From: Sva-07 sp963752815
Lineage (GTDB): Bacteria > Actinomycetota > Acidimicrobiia > Acidimicrobiales > Ilumatobacteraceae
DNA: 64,000 bases
Assembly (NCBI GenBank): GCA_963752815.1
Contig: CAVVZI010000007.1
Span: forward strand, 1 to 64,000
Reading direction: 5' to 3'
Shown: positions 45,306 to 55,060 of the stretch, in pieces
How positions within the stretch are numbered: the stretch's first letter is position 1
Layout of the letters: the number at the start of each line of letters is the position of its first letter
The notes under the pieces: generated by a model
Database searches by the model: none
Told to the model about the DNA's origin: nothing
The model's input: only the letters and a program-made list of their open reading frames with translations
Translations under genes and position numbers: made by a program

Positions 45306-47573
45306 ATGACCACCACGAACGACTCGCCGCCGACCCCGTCCCCCGTCGACGAACTGATGGCGCAGATGACCCCGGCCGAGAAGGCCGGCCAGCTGACGCA
45401 GTTCTTCTACTTCGGCTCGTTCGGTGGCGCGGGTGCAGAGGCCGAGCCAGGCTCGATCGAGGCGGCGATGGCCGGGATGCCGAAGATGGTCGAGGGCTTC
45501 GTGAGTGCTGGCGGAGCGACGTCGCTGCTGTTCGTCACCGATCCCGCCGAGATCAACCGGCTGCAACGGCTCGCCGTCGAGGAGAGTCGCCTCGGCATCC
45601 CCCTGCTCTTCGGGTTCGACGTCATCCACGGGCTGCGCACGATCCTCCCGGTCCCGATCGCGATGGCGGCGTCATGGGATCCCGAGACGATCGAGCGCGG
45701 TCAGTCGATGGCGGCCAGCGAGGCCCGGGCCGTCGGCATCCACTGGACGTTCGCGCCGATGGTCGACATCGCCCGCGATCCGCGATGGGGCCGGATCATC
45801 GAGGGCGCCGGCGAAGACCCGTACCTCGGCGCGGCCGTCGCGGCCGCCCAGGTGCGGGGGTTCCAGGGCGGAGAGATCGGCGCGCCGGAGCACGTCATCG
45901 CCGGGCCGAAGCACTTCGCCGGGTACGGGGCCGCGCTCGGCGGTCGCGACTACGACGAGGTCAACCTGTCCGATTCCGAGCTGTGGAACGTGTACCTGGC
46001 GCCGTTCAAGGCGGCGATCGACGCCGGTGCGGGCAACGTGATGACCGCGTACATGGATCTGAACGGCGTGCCGGCGTCGGGCAACTCGTGGCTGTTCACC
46101 GAGGTGCTGCGCGACACGTGGGGATTCGAAGGGTTCGTCGTCAGCGATGCGAACGCGGTGCGCAGCCTCGTGACCCATGGCTTCGCCGCCGACCTGGCCG
46201 ACGCTGCCGCCCGCGGCGTCAACGCCGGGGTCGACATCGAGATGACGATGTTCGACCCGGCGTACGGCCACCTGACCGAGGCGTTGGACTCGGGCGCCGC
46301 CAACGCGGGAGCGGTCGACGCGAGCGTCCGCCGGGTGCTCGACGCGAAGTTCAAGATGGGCCTCTTCGACACGCCGTACGTCGACGAGGACCGGGCGCGG
46401 GAGGTGCTCGCCGATCCTGCCCATCGGGAGGTCGCCCGCCTCGCCGCCGAGCGATCCGCCGTGCTGTTGCGCAACGAGGACGCCCTGCTCCCGCTCGACG
46501 GCGGGTCCCTGACGTCGATCGCCGTGATCGGGGCACTCGCCGATTCCAAGCGCGACACGCTCGGTCCGTGGGTGTTCGATTTCGACCTCGACGAGACCGT
46601 CACCGTCTTCGAAGGGATCCGTGCACGCGTCGGCGACGCGATGCGGGTCGACTTCGCGCCGGGCTTCGCCAGGACGAAGCGGCTGTATCCCTCACCGTTC
46701 GACCGGATGGACGGATACGGGGCCGGCGAGCCGGATGACTTCGACGAGGACGCCGAGTTCGCGCGTGCCGTCGAGCTCGCCGGCGAGTCGGACGTCGCGG
46801 TCGTCGTGGTCGGCGAGTGGCAGAACCAGATCGGCGAACTCGCCTCGCGGTCGTCGCTCGAACTCCCGGCAGGGCAGCTCGAGTTGCTGCAGGCCGTCGT
46901 CGCCACGGGGACACCCGTCGTGCTGCTGGTCATGAACGGCCGGCCGCTCGACCTGCGCTGGGCCGCCGAGCACGTGCCGGCGATCCTCGACATCTGGTAC
47001 CCCGGCACCCGCGGCGGCGAGGCCGTGGCGAACCTGCTGTTCGGTGACGTCTCCCCCGGCGGCAAGCTCCCCTTCACCTGGCCCCGCACCGTGGGCCAGG
47101 TGCCGATCATCTACTCGCACACCGTGTCGCACGATCCCGACAACCAGGGGCGCCGCTACTGGAACGAGGACGGCACTCCGCTGTTCCCGTTCGGGCACGG
47201 CCTGAGCTACGGGCACTTCGAGTACGCGAACCTCGTCGTCGATCAGCCCTCGAGCACGGTCGACGGCACGGTCACCGTGTCCGTCGACGTGGCCAACACC
47301 GCCGCACGCAACGCCGACGAGGTCGTCCAGCTCTACATCCACCAACGGTTCGGGTCGGCATCGCGACCGGGTCGGGAGCTCAAGGGCTTCCGACGGATCG
47401 CCCTCGCCGCCGGGGAGTCACGCACCGTCCGGTTCCAGATCGGACCCGACGAGCGGCGGTACTGGAACGCCGCGGCACGCGATTGGGTGACCGACGCGTC
47501 GACGTTCGACGTATGGGTCGGCGGCGACTCGACCGCTTCGCTGTCGACGACGTTCGAGGTCACGAGCGGCTAG
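45306..47573 (+). CDS. Glycoside hydrolase family 3 beta-glucosidase
   Basis: A 755-residue GH3 enzyme. The first domain has GIPLLFGFDVIHGLRTILPVP, APMVDIARDPRWGRIIEGAGEDPYL, IAGPKHFAGYGA and the nucleophile Asp281 in GFVVSDANAV. The second domain (AVLLRNEDALLPL, WYPGTRGGEAVANLLFGDVSPGGKLPFTWP) supplies the acid/base region, and FPFGHGLSYGHFEYANL leads into a C-terminal fibronectin-III-like domain (ADEVVQLYIHQ, LKGFRRIALAAGES). No signal peptide, so it is probably cytosolic, cleaving imported beta-glucosides. It is divergent from the Rieske gene by 136 bp. Confidence 0.93.
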   Translation: MTTTNDSPPTPSPVDELMAQMTPAEKAGQLTQFFYFGSFGGAGAEAEPGSIEAAMAGMPKMVEGFVSAGGATSLLFVTDPAEINRLQRLAVEESRLGIPLLFGFDVIHGLRTILPVPIAMAASWDPETIERGQSMAASEARAVGIHWTFAPMVDIARDPRWGRIIEGAGEDPYLGAAVAAAQVRGFQGGEIGAPEHVIAGPKHFAGYGAALGGRDYDEVNLSDSELWNVYLAPFKAAIDAGAGNVMTAYMDLNGVPASGNSWLFTEVLRDTWGFEGFVVSDANAVRSLVTHGFAADLADAAARGVNAGVDIEMTMFDPAYGHLTEALDSGAANAGAVDASVRRVLDAKFKMGLFDTPYVDEDRAREVLADPAHREVARLAAERSAVLLRNEDALLPLDGGSLTSIAVIGALADSKRDTLGPWVFDFDLDETVTVFEGIRARVGDAMRVDFAPGFARTKRLYPSPFDRMDGYGAGEPDDFDEDAEFARAVELAGESDVAVVVVGEWQNQIGELASRSSLELPAGQLELLQAVVATGTPVVLLVMNGRPLDLRWAAEHVPAILDIWYPGTRGGEAVANLLFGDVSPGGKLPFTWPRTVGQVPIIYSHTVSHDPDNQGRRYWNEDGTPLFPFGHGLSYGHFEYANLVVDQPSSTVDGTVTVSVDVANTAARNADEVVQLYIHQRFGSASRPGRELKGFRRIALAAGESRTVRFQIGPDERRYWNAAARDWVTDASTFDVWVGGDSTASLSTTFEVTSG

Positions 47574-47819
47574 CTCGCGTGAGGCACGTTCGAGTGGCCG
47601 TGCCGAGAACGGCAATCGGCGCGGTCCGAGTCGGCGTCGTCATGACAGGGATGGTGCGTCGACCGGCAATGACACGGAGGGTCTGTGGACCGAGTAGCGC
47701 TGAGTGCCGCTGTACGACGATGCGGCTCAGCACTGACCCGGCGGTCGTGCCAGTCCCGAGCTGATGGCGATTCTCCGCCACGTGACTTCGAGGTCACATC
47801 GCGCTCGATGACCCACTCC

Positions 47820-48157
47820 GAACGTCACCGGCTGCCCGACGACGTCGATGCGTGCCGAGGCGACGCCGACGGTACGTCGTCACCGACCGCACGCACAGGT
47901 CGATCTTGCCGGCGTCCAACTGCGTTGCACTCGACCTGGCGAACCCGAAGTCGATGGCCGACGAAGTAGTCATCATCGGCACGACCTGCCGTTCGACGGC
48001 GCAACGCTGCGACGGCTGTACACCGACCAGGCCGACTACGTCGAGCGGTACGAAGCTCAGTCGTCGAGCTCTTCGCGGCCGATGAGCTGCACGTCGAGTT
48101 CCTCGATCGCTACGCGTCGACGCAGGCGAATCGAGTCCCGGTCGCCGACTGTCAGTG
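47820..48157 (+). pseudogene. C-terminal remnant of an alpha/beta-hydrolase-domain (Abhydrolase_10-like) protein
   Basis: In shifting frames this stretch encodes LPFDGATLRRLYTDQADYVERYEA, then LFAADELHVEFLDRYASTQANRVPVADC and a stop at 48155-48157. PFDAATLxxLYxxHADYV is the late signature of Abhydrolase_10-like proteins as I recall it. No catalytic part remains upstream. The preceding 47574-47819 contains no gene I can support. The call rests on one motif. Confidence 0.35.
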
Positions 48158-48159
48158 AC

Positions 48160-48758
48160 ACAAGGCGGTGAGGCTGCTCGGGCATCCGAACTCGGACCCG
48201 CAGTATGAGGAGGCATGGGCTGAATGGACTGGACAGTGACGACGCGAGATCTCTGGGCACCGGGTCGACGCGGCGAATCGGAATCGGCTGATGTCATGCT
48301 CAGGCGGGGAGGCTGATCCGGTGGGTCGACCTCGATCCGGTTCAGGAGGCAAGGCGAAGGCCGCGAAGCGCCGACCGGCGGTGATCGTCAGCAACGACGG
48401 AGCCAACGCCGACCGCATCGCCGACTGGGTCGCGGTGTGATCCGGTGGGTCGACCTCGATCCGGTTCGAGGCAACGACCCAAGCGCCGACCGGCGGTGAT
48501 CGTCAGCACGACGGAGCCAACGCCACCGCATCCCGACTGGCTGTCACCGTCGTTCCGGTTACGTCGAACGTCGATCGTGTCTTTCCGTTCCAGGTGCTGC
48601 TCGATGCGGCAACGACAGGCCTGGAGCGAAACTCGAAGGCACAAGCCGAACAGGTTCGGTCGGTGGCGGTCGAACGGATCGGCCACCGGATCGGCATGGT
48701 CACTGGTGAACTCCTGCAGGCCGTTGACGACGCATTGCGCCTTCATCTCGCCTTGTAA
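48160..48758 (+). pseudogene. Broken MazF/PemK toxin with partial tandem duplication and antitoxin tail
   Basis: A toxin start at 48296 gives MLRRG and, across a shift, IRWVDLDPV, AAKRRPAVIVSNDGANA and a stop after DWVAV. The same N-terminal segment then repeats from 48438 (first 30 bases identical to 48314 onward, offset 124 bp) and continues to the full toxin: VVPVTSNVDRVFPFQVLL, GLERNSKAQAEQVRSV and IGMVTGELLQAVDDALRLHLAL, stop at 48756-48758. Before it, LGHPNSDPQYEEAWAEW (48175-48230) looks like an antitoxin C-terminus. The two copies differ by scattered 1-base indels, as error-rich versions of one sequence would. Confidence 0.6.
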
Positions 48759-48875
48759 ATGGATTGAGGTCAGACCGCCGCGAACCTGATCAGTGCGCCG
48801 TCGAGTACCGTGATGAACAAGTGTTCAGCATGCGATGGCAGAGCGCACCACGTCCATGACCAGAAGGGAGGCGAG

Positions 48876-49466
48876 ATGTCCAAGCCACGCCGCGTCGGGA
48901 ACGAAACCTCAGCGACCCGCGCCCGACTGCTCGACGCCACCGAACAGGTGATGCTTGCCGAGGGATACGCCGCGGTGACCTCCCGTCGGGTGGCGAAGGA
49001 GACCGGCGTGACACCGGCGCTCGTGCACTACTACTTCAGCACGATCGACGATCTGTTCCTCGCGGTGATCCGGCGGCGCGGCGAACAGTCGGCGAAGCGT
49101 CAGGAGCGGGCGTTGTCGGGCCCCCAGCCGTTCCACGCACTGTGGGAGCTCAGCAAGGAACGTGCCGGCACCGGCCTGCTGATGGAGTTCGTCGCCCTCG
49201 CCCACCATCGCAAGGTCATCGCCACCGAGATCGCCGATCAGGCGGCCGAGTCGCGCAAGGCCCAGCTGGAAATGTTGCGCGATCGCATCGAGCGGACCGA
49301 TCTCGGTCCCGACGACCTGTCACCGGAGGCGATCCTCGTGCTCATCGCCAGCGTGTCGCGGACGATCGCCCTCGAGGAGTCCCTCGGCATGGACGTCGGC
49401 CTCGCGCAGACCACTGCGTTCATCGAGGGCCTGCTGACGCGCATCGACGGCACCGACGAACGCTAG
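48876..49466 (+). CDS. TetR-family transcriptional regulator
   Basis: A 196-residue TetR regulator. The DNA-binding part is TRARLLDATEQVMLAEGYAAVTSRRVAKETGVTP followed by ALVHYYFSTIDDLFLAVIRR; the ligand domain has LLMEFVALAHHRKVIATEIADQ. AGAAGGGAGGCGAG precedes the ATG at 48876, a strong ribosome-binding site. It lies intact between two decayed segments. Its target is unknown; the minus-strand ATP-grasp/MFS pair or the Rieske genes are possible. Confidence 0.88.
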   Translation: MSKPRRVGNETSATRARLLDATEQVMLAEGYAAVTSRRVAKETGVTPALVHYYFSTIDDLFLAVIRRRGEQSAKRQERALSGPQPFHALWELSKERAGTGLLMEFVALAHHRKVIATEIADQAAESRKAQLEMLRDRIERTDLGPDDLSPEAILVLIASVSRTIALEESLGMDVGLAQTTAFIEGLLTRIDGTDER

Positions 49467-49514
49467 GTATGCCGGAGGCTGTGCCGGCTCCGCAGATCCA
49501 CCGCCGACGCGGCG

Positions 49515-49766
49515 ATCACGGTCACGGCCTCTCGTACACGACGTGGCGTATGACGACGTCGCCGTGCACGCGGCGACACGGCGCTCGTCCACTTCACGGT
49601 CCCGGCGGCGCGGCTCGGATTCCACGGAATGGACATGCGTTTCCGGGTCGAGCCCGGCGACGTGACGTTCCACGTCGGACCGACGTCGACCACCGTGAAC
49701 ATCGGCGGCGACGTCGAACATCCCGATCCGAACCGAGTGCCCGCGTTCGCCGTCACGACGTCGTGA
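49515..49766 (+). pseudogene. 3' remnant of a second GH3 beta-glucosidase
   Basis: GHGLSYTTW near 49515-49545 is the GH3 signature that precedes the fibronectin-like domain, followed in another frame by YDDVAVHAAT. From about 49577 ALVHFTVPAARLGFHGMDMRFRVEPGDVTFHVGPTSTTV reads as the end of the GH3 fibronectin-III-like domain and stops at 49764-49766. The catalytic domains are missing and part of the fibronectin domain is deleted. The sequence is not a copy of the intact GH3 gene's 3' end, so a separate paralogue was lost here. Confidence 0.6.
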
Positions 49767-49788
49767 CCGGCGGCGCCGATCGGTCGAC

Positions 49789-51060
49789 TCACGTGTCGGC
49801 GGGCTCGACCACCGGCGGGTTCTCGAGGATCCTCGCCGCGATCGCCCGTGCGTCCCGGAGGTCTTTCGCCATCAACGTGATGTCGGCGAGCACGCTGACG
49901 AACACATCCTCCGGCCCCGTCACGAGCGCGCCGACCTCCTCCGGATCATCGATCGTCAACGACAGGCATCCCCGCGGCGGTTCCGTCGGCAACCGAAGCG
50001 CCGCGAGGCGGCCAGTGCGCGGCGAGGCCAGCATCACGTTGAGTGCCGTGCATCGTGGCTTCCGGCTCGGCTTCGCGTTCGGACCGAGTCCGAGCGCGGC
50101 GCGTCGCCGTGGCCTCGACCAGGTCGACGCCCCACACCTGCGGACGATCTCGGCGACGCGCCCGCCGCCCATGCGCGCGTTGACCTCGATCACCCGCGGG
50201 CCTAGAGATGTGCACTTGCCCTCGATGTGCAGCACCCCTCGGTGCAGCCCGAACCGCTTCGCTGTCTCGATGCTGAGGTCGACGAGACGATCGACCTGGC
50301 GGCGGTTGTGGTCCGGCGGGCAATGCAGGCCGGTCTCCTGAAACGATGGTTCGACGGTCGGCCAGTTCTGCGAGACGCTCGAGAACACACACTCGCCGTC
50401 GTGCATGAGCAGGTCGACGTCGAACTCGACGCCATCGAGGTACTGCTCGACCAACAGATCGTTGCCGGCAGCAAAGAACGAGTGTTCGTCGTCCGATACG
50501 ACATCGCGGACCATGGTGTACACCTCTGGCAAGGATTCGACGTCGTCGACGCGGATGCACCCAACGGCAGCAGCACCGAATTCGGGTTTGACGACCGCGG
50601 GGAACCCGACGTAGCTCGACGCCGCGAACAATTCGTCGAGCGACCGCACCCGGCGAGCCCTCGGCGTCGGGAGACCGAGCGCGGTGGACAGCTCGCGAGT
50701 TCGAACCTTGCTGCGTGCGGCATCGACGGCGTCCGGTGGATTGCCGGGGAGCCCGAGCAGCACTGCCACGCGCGCCGCAACGGCGATGCTGATCTCCCAG
50801 AATGTCGCGATGCCGTCCGGTCGGATCCCCGCCTCGGCGAGCGCGGCGACGATCGCCGCTGCATCGACATCGGGATCGCCGGTCACGGCAACCGGAAGCC
50901 AGGCCACGGCGATGCCATCGTCCACCAGGGACGACGACCAATGTCCCGGCTCGTCGATGACGACCAGCCGAGCACCCAGCTCGGCCAAGCGCACGTACGA
51001 GCGGCGCTTGCCCAGGTACCCGGCGCTGATGATGGCGAGCGTCTTGCCCTCGATGCTCAC
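49789..51060 (-). CDS. ATP-grasp ligase (carboxylate-amine ligase type)
   Basis: About 423 residues. The N-terminal pre-ATP-grasp domain (KTLAIISAGYLGKRRSYVRLAELG) leads to the ATP-grasp fold: KVRTRELSTALGLPTPRA, FPAVVKPEFGAAAVGCIRV, LLVEQYLDGVEFDVDLLMHDG and VLHIEGKCTSLGPRVIEVNARMGGGRV, with the metal-binding E-x-N. This resembles carnosine-synthase and L-amino-acid-ligase proteins. Near 50100-50140 two compensating indels turn a likely VDLVEATATRRALGLG into STWSRPRRRAALGLG. The GTG at 51060 overlaps the exporter stop by 4 bp, suggesting joint synthesis and export of a peptide-like product. Confidence 0.8.
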   Translation of the reverse strand: MSIEGKTLAIISAGYLGKRRSYVRLAELGARLVVIDEPGHWSSSLVDDGIAVAWLPVAVTGDPDVDAAAIVAALAEAGIRPDGIATFWEISIAVAARVAVLLGLPGNPPDAVDAARSKVRTRELSTALGLPTPRARRVRSLDELFAASSYVGFPAVVKPEFGAAAVGCIRVDDVESLPEVYTMVRDVVSDDEHSFFAAGNDLLVEQYLDGVEFDVDLLMHDGECVFSSVSQNWPTVEPSFQETGLHCPPDHNRRQVDRLVDLSIETAKRFGLHRGVLHIEGKCTSLGPRVIEVNARMGGGRVAEIVRRCGASTWSRPRRRAALGLGPNAKPSRKPRCTALNVMLASPRTGRLAALRLPTEPPRGCLSLTIDDPEEVGALVTGPEDVFVSVLADITLMAKDLRDARAIAARILENPPVVEPADT

Positions 51061-52707
51061 AACTGCCCCCACGCAACGTCGTCGACGAGCGCCGTACGCT
51101 CACGCGAGCGATCGATCGCCGATCTCATCATCGGCGCGGACGACAGCACATCGAGCAGGACCGTGCCCTCCAGCCGCAACACCGAGCCGGGTTCTGAGGT
51201 CGTCACCGACGCATTGCGCGGCGCGTTGTCGAGCAGACCCCGCTCGCCGAAAAGTCACCGGGTCCGAGTCGTGTGACCTCTTCACCGTCGCGATGCACGA
51301 TGACGGCACCGTCGATCACGGCGTAGAACGCGTGCGCAGGCGCGCCCTGCACCACGACGTCGACACCCTCCGGCAGCGAGCACACCTGCGCCGCCGAGGC
51401 GAGCTGCTCGAGCACGACGCGCGGGACACCCTCGGTGATCGGCAGCCGTTCGATCACTGCGAGGCGCGTGGCCAGGACCTCGGCACGACGTTCGCTCAGC
51501 ACATCGAGGCCACGCAGCGCGCCACGACAGCCGATCGTGACGACCACCGTCGCGACCCCGAGAGTGATCAGACTCGTGCGCAACGACGTCGCCGACACGA
51601 GCACCGATGCGAGCGCCGCGCCGCAAGCCATCGACGCCACGGACACGGCATCGAACACACCCATCACGCGCCCGAGGACGTCTCCAGCGACGACGCGAGC
51701 CACCGCCGTCTCGGCAACGACTTCACAGGCGACGAACCCGGCGCCGCCGATCACCGTCGCGACGAGCGCGATGGCGATCCGATCGACACCGGCGTACACG
51801 AGCTGAGTGAGGCAGAACGCGAGTCCGTCGCGACGACGACGATCGAAACCCTCGTGCTGGCTGCGAGACGTCCGTTGAAAATGGTGCTGAGGAGTCCACC
51901 GAGCCCCAACGCGGCGAGTAGATAGCCGTATCCGTCGGCACCGACGTCGAGGCGCTGCTGCGCATAGAGCACGAGCTGCACGGTCTGCGCGCCGTACGTC
52001 AGTTCCGCCATCGCGATGACGATCATCAACGGGACGACGTAGGGGGTCATCCGCGCCGTGCGCAACCCGTGACGCAACTGGCTCCCGGCCGATTCGCGAT
52101 GGTGATCACCGGTCGGTGTGCCACGCGTGCGCATCGTCGAGATCAGCGTCGCAGAAGCGGCGAACGTGACCGCGTTGGCAACGAACGCCACCCAGTCGGA
52201 GGAGACGGCGAGCAGGAGGGCGCCGACTGCCGGGCCGGTCACGACCCCCACATCCTGCGCGGTGTGCAGCAGGGCGTTGGCCGGTCCGAACTTCGATTCA
52301 CCGACAAGACGTGGCAGCAGCGCGATGGCGGCGGGCCTCTCCGCGGTCCCGGCCACCGAGGCCATGGCCGTGATCACGATCACCAAGACCACCGGCCCGT
52401 CGGCGGCCACGATGGCGGCCAGCCCGAGCATCAGGACGCATCGCAGGACGTCACCGACGACAAGTACGGTGCGACGGTCGTAGCGATCGGCGATCGTTCC
52501 GCCGATCGGACCGAGGAGGACGTACGGCAACAAGCGACAGATCGTGGCCGCGCCGACCCAGCCCGCGGAGTGGGTCGCCTCGAAGACGTACGCGAGCAAC
52601 GCGGCGTTGAACAACCAGTTGCCGAACTGCGAGGCGGCGCTGGCGAGGATCAGCGAGCGCGCATCGCGGACGGCGAGAACGCTCCGATACGCCCCTCCCG
52701 TCGCCAT
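51057..52707 (-). pseudogene. MFS exporter fused to a cyclic-nucleotide-binding-like domain, two frameshifts
   Basis: From the ATG at 52707 an EntS-like MFS transporter with about 12 helices can be followed: SLILASAASQFGNWLFNAALL, GPIGGTIADRYDRRTVLVVGD (the MFS A motif), LLHTAQDVGVVTGPAVGALLL. After a shift near 51820, RIAIALVATVIGGAGFVACEV continues the second half, followed by a CRP-like domain: ITEGVPRVVLEQLASAAQ, LPEGVDVVVQGAPAHAFYAVIDGAVIV, LGPGDF. A shift near 51255 hides its end, which repaired reads ASVTTSEPGSVLRLEGTVLLDVL and stops at 51057. Transporters with this fused domain are known in actinobacteria; the regulated ligand is unknown. Confidence 0.75.
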
Positions 52708-53023
52708 CGCCGCCGAACGTAGTCGGTAGCCCAGCGTCGACCGGACACCACGACCCCTACATCCGGCGGCGCCCGGATCAGTTGACCGAGTCGACGAACT
52801 CGATCGACTTCGGTGACCTTGCGCCGCGGCCGATGACATACCAAACAGCTGTTCAGCATCACGAAGAGCCAACCCAGGGGACGCAGTCGAAGACCGTGCT
52901 GCCCGCCGTCCGTGCTCGATGACCTTCGATTGGAGCGAAACCCCCTCGCGGACGTGACCTGACGAAGCCGATTGCAAACGCGATCTAGGCTGTGCCAACC
53001 CAACCCCCGGAAGGCCACTGAAC
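52708..53023. other. Divergent intergenic region, no supported gene
   Basis: These 316 bp separate the divergent MFS and WS/DGAT-like genes and should hold both promoters. A minus-strand open frame crosses it but has no recognisable protein features. TTGCAAACGCGATCTAGGCT lies about 50 bp before the acyltransferase ATG; its spacing does not make a standard promoter. I see no inverted repeat of the dispersed types here. Confidence 0.5.
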
Positions 53024-54512
53024 ATGACGGACGTTCTGAGTCCAATCGAAGCGATCATGTGGAGGGTCGGCCAGACCGGATCGCTGAGAATGACGGTCGG
53101 CGCCGTGATGATCGTCGACCGCCTGCCCGACCGGGACGCGCTGATCGAACGGCTCCGGTTCGCCGCCGAACACGCCGAGCGGCTGACGCAGCGACCGGGG
53201 CCGTCGGCGTCGTTGCGGTCTCGTCCGTCATGGATCACCGGCCCGTTCGTGCCCGAGCACCAACTTCGATCGCTCTCGGTTTCGACGCCTGGCACGATGC
53301 GCGAGGTTCTCGACCTCGTCAGTCTGCTGGAGTCGGTCCCGTTCGACCCGGAGTGTTCCCCGTGGGACATCACGTTGATCGACGGACTGGAGGACGGCAA
53401 GGCGGCCATCTACCTGCGGGCCCATCACGTGCTCACCGACGGGGCGGGCGGAATCAGACTGCTCGGGCTGCTCTTCGACGAATCGTCGTGGCCCCAGACT
53501 CCGCTGACACCGACGCCACAGCCGCACCTCACGCCGACGCCGACCGAGCCCGACCACCACGAGCGGCGGCGACTCGGGACCATCACGTTCTCCGCGACGA
53601 TCGACGGCCCCGACATCATCGGCCGGGCGCTTGCCCGAGTCAACGCGGCGCGGGACGTCGACCCGCTCGAGTCGGCAGTGCACAGCGTGCAATGGGGGAT
53701 CGACGTCGCCAACTCGGTGTCCCGACAGCTCATGGTGACCGGCGGGCCGTTGTCGTCGCGTCCGACGTCGCGGTCGATGCTCAGTCGTTTCGAGGTCCTG
53801 TCCGTCGATGGGGCCCGCGCCACTGCTCTGGCGTTGGGCGGCAGCAGAAATGATCTCCTGGTCGCGGCCGCCGCCGCGGGAATCGGCATGTACCACGAAC
53901 GCCGGGGCGAACCCTGCGCCGAACTGCGACTGGCGACCCCGGCGAGCACGCGTGGCAGCGACGATGCGGGCGGTAACTGGTTCGCTCCCACCCGCCTCTC
54001 GGTACCCACGGCAATCGGGCGGCCCGGACCGCAGTTCGGCGTGGTGGCCGAACGCCTGCAACCGGGCCCGCAACGAACCCGCGCTGCGTGTCGCGTCCGC
54101 GTTGGCGACGTCGTTCCGCCTCCTCCCGACGCGGTTCCTGTCGTCAGCGCTGCAGGCCCAGGCCGAATCGGTCGACTTCGCCGCCACCGCCGTTCCCGGT
54201 GTGCGCGGCCAGCGGCACATCTGCGGCTCGCTGATCGAGGCGACCTACCCGCTCGGGCCCCGACTCGGCTGCCCACTGAACATCACCGCGCTCGGCAACG
54301 GAGACCGTCTGGACATCGGGATCGCAATCGATTCGAGCGTGATCCGGCAACCGGACCTGCTGATCGAATCACTGAAAGACGCATTCGCCGGCTTCGGAAC
54401 CACGGTCGCCTCCCCTGGCGACGATGACGCCGACGTCGGTGCGCCATCCGCTGGTGGCACGGCCAAGCAGACGTCACGACCCCGTGCGGTTGCCGACCAA
54501 GAGACGGGCTGA
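53024..54512 (+). pseudogene. Wax ester synthase/diacylglycerol acyltransferase (WS/DGAT)-family protein, one frameshift
   Basis: The N-terminal half starts LSPIEAIMWRVGQTGSLRMTVG and holds the acyltransferase motif HHVLTDGAGG, the HHxxxDG-type site, after SPWDITLIDGLEDGKAAIYLRA. The C-terminal half is in another frame from about 54040: LRVASALATSFRLLPTRFL, QAESVDFAATAVPGVRGQRHICGSLI and LGCPLNITALGNGDRLDIGIAIDSS, stop at 54510-54512. The repaired length of about 496 residues fits the family, which esterifies fatty acyl-CoA with alcohols or diacylglycerol for storage lipid. It starts a compact three-gene unit with a repeat protein and an RDD protein. Confidence 0.8.
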
Positions 54513-54520
54513 AATCCACG

Positions 54521-55060
54521 GTGGCTCGGGGTCAGCGCCGAGGAGATCGGCCGCGGCGTGAACACACGGGACTGCTCGACGCGGTGGTCGAGAGCGCCAC
54601 CGAACTCGTTCAGGCGGTCGCCTACGAGGTGACCCCGATGGTGGTCGGAGCGCTCGATGTGAACGGTGTCGTCGAACGCGTCGACATCCAGGCAATCGTC
54701 GAACGAATCGACGTGGAGCGCGTCATCGACCGGATCGATCTCCAACTCGTGTTGGAGCGCGTCGACCTGAACGCCTTGTTGGAGGAAGTCGACCTCAACG
54801 TGTTGATGGAGCGGCTCGATCTCGACAAACTGCTCGCCCGAATCGACGTCGATGCGATCATCGAACGGACCGACCTGGGAACGATCATCTCCCGATCCGG
54901 CTCAGCCGTGATGATTCAGGTGATCGACGGCATTCGGAGCCAGGGCATCGGAGTCGACTCCGCCCTGCACGGTTGGGTCGATCGGTTGCTCCGCCGCGGC
55001 TCGTCCGGGAACCACGGGGCCCCGGCCGGACTCGGCCCGAACGCGGAGCATGTCGAGTGA
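54521..55060 (+). CDS. Nonapeptide-repeat protein between WS/DGAT and RDD genes
   Basis: A 179-residue protein. Residues 50-130 consist of nine consecutive 9-residue units (VVERVDIQA, IVERIDVER, VIDRIDLQL, VLERVDLNA, LLEEVDLNV, LMERLDLDK, LLARIDVDA, IIERTDLGT, IISRSGSAV) with consensus two aliphatics, E-R, x, D-L, two variable. Period nine is not a leucine zipper or a pentapeptide repeat. The N-terminus is basic, and residues 131-179 form a helix and a disordered tail. It overlaps the RDD gene by 4 bp (GTGA at 55057) and follows the acyltransferase by 8 bp. A membrane-surface or scaffold role is a guess. Confidence 0.75.
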   Translation: MARGQRRGDRPRREHTGLLDAVVESATELVQAVAYEVTPMVVGALDVNGVVERVDIQAIVERIDVERVIDRIDLQLVLERVDLNALLEEVDLNVLMERLDLDKLLARIDVDAIIERTDLGTIISRSGSAVMIQVIDGIRSQGIGVDSALHGWVDRLLRRGSSGNHGAPAGLGPNAEHVE

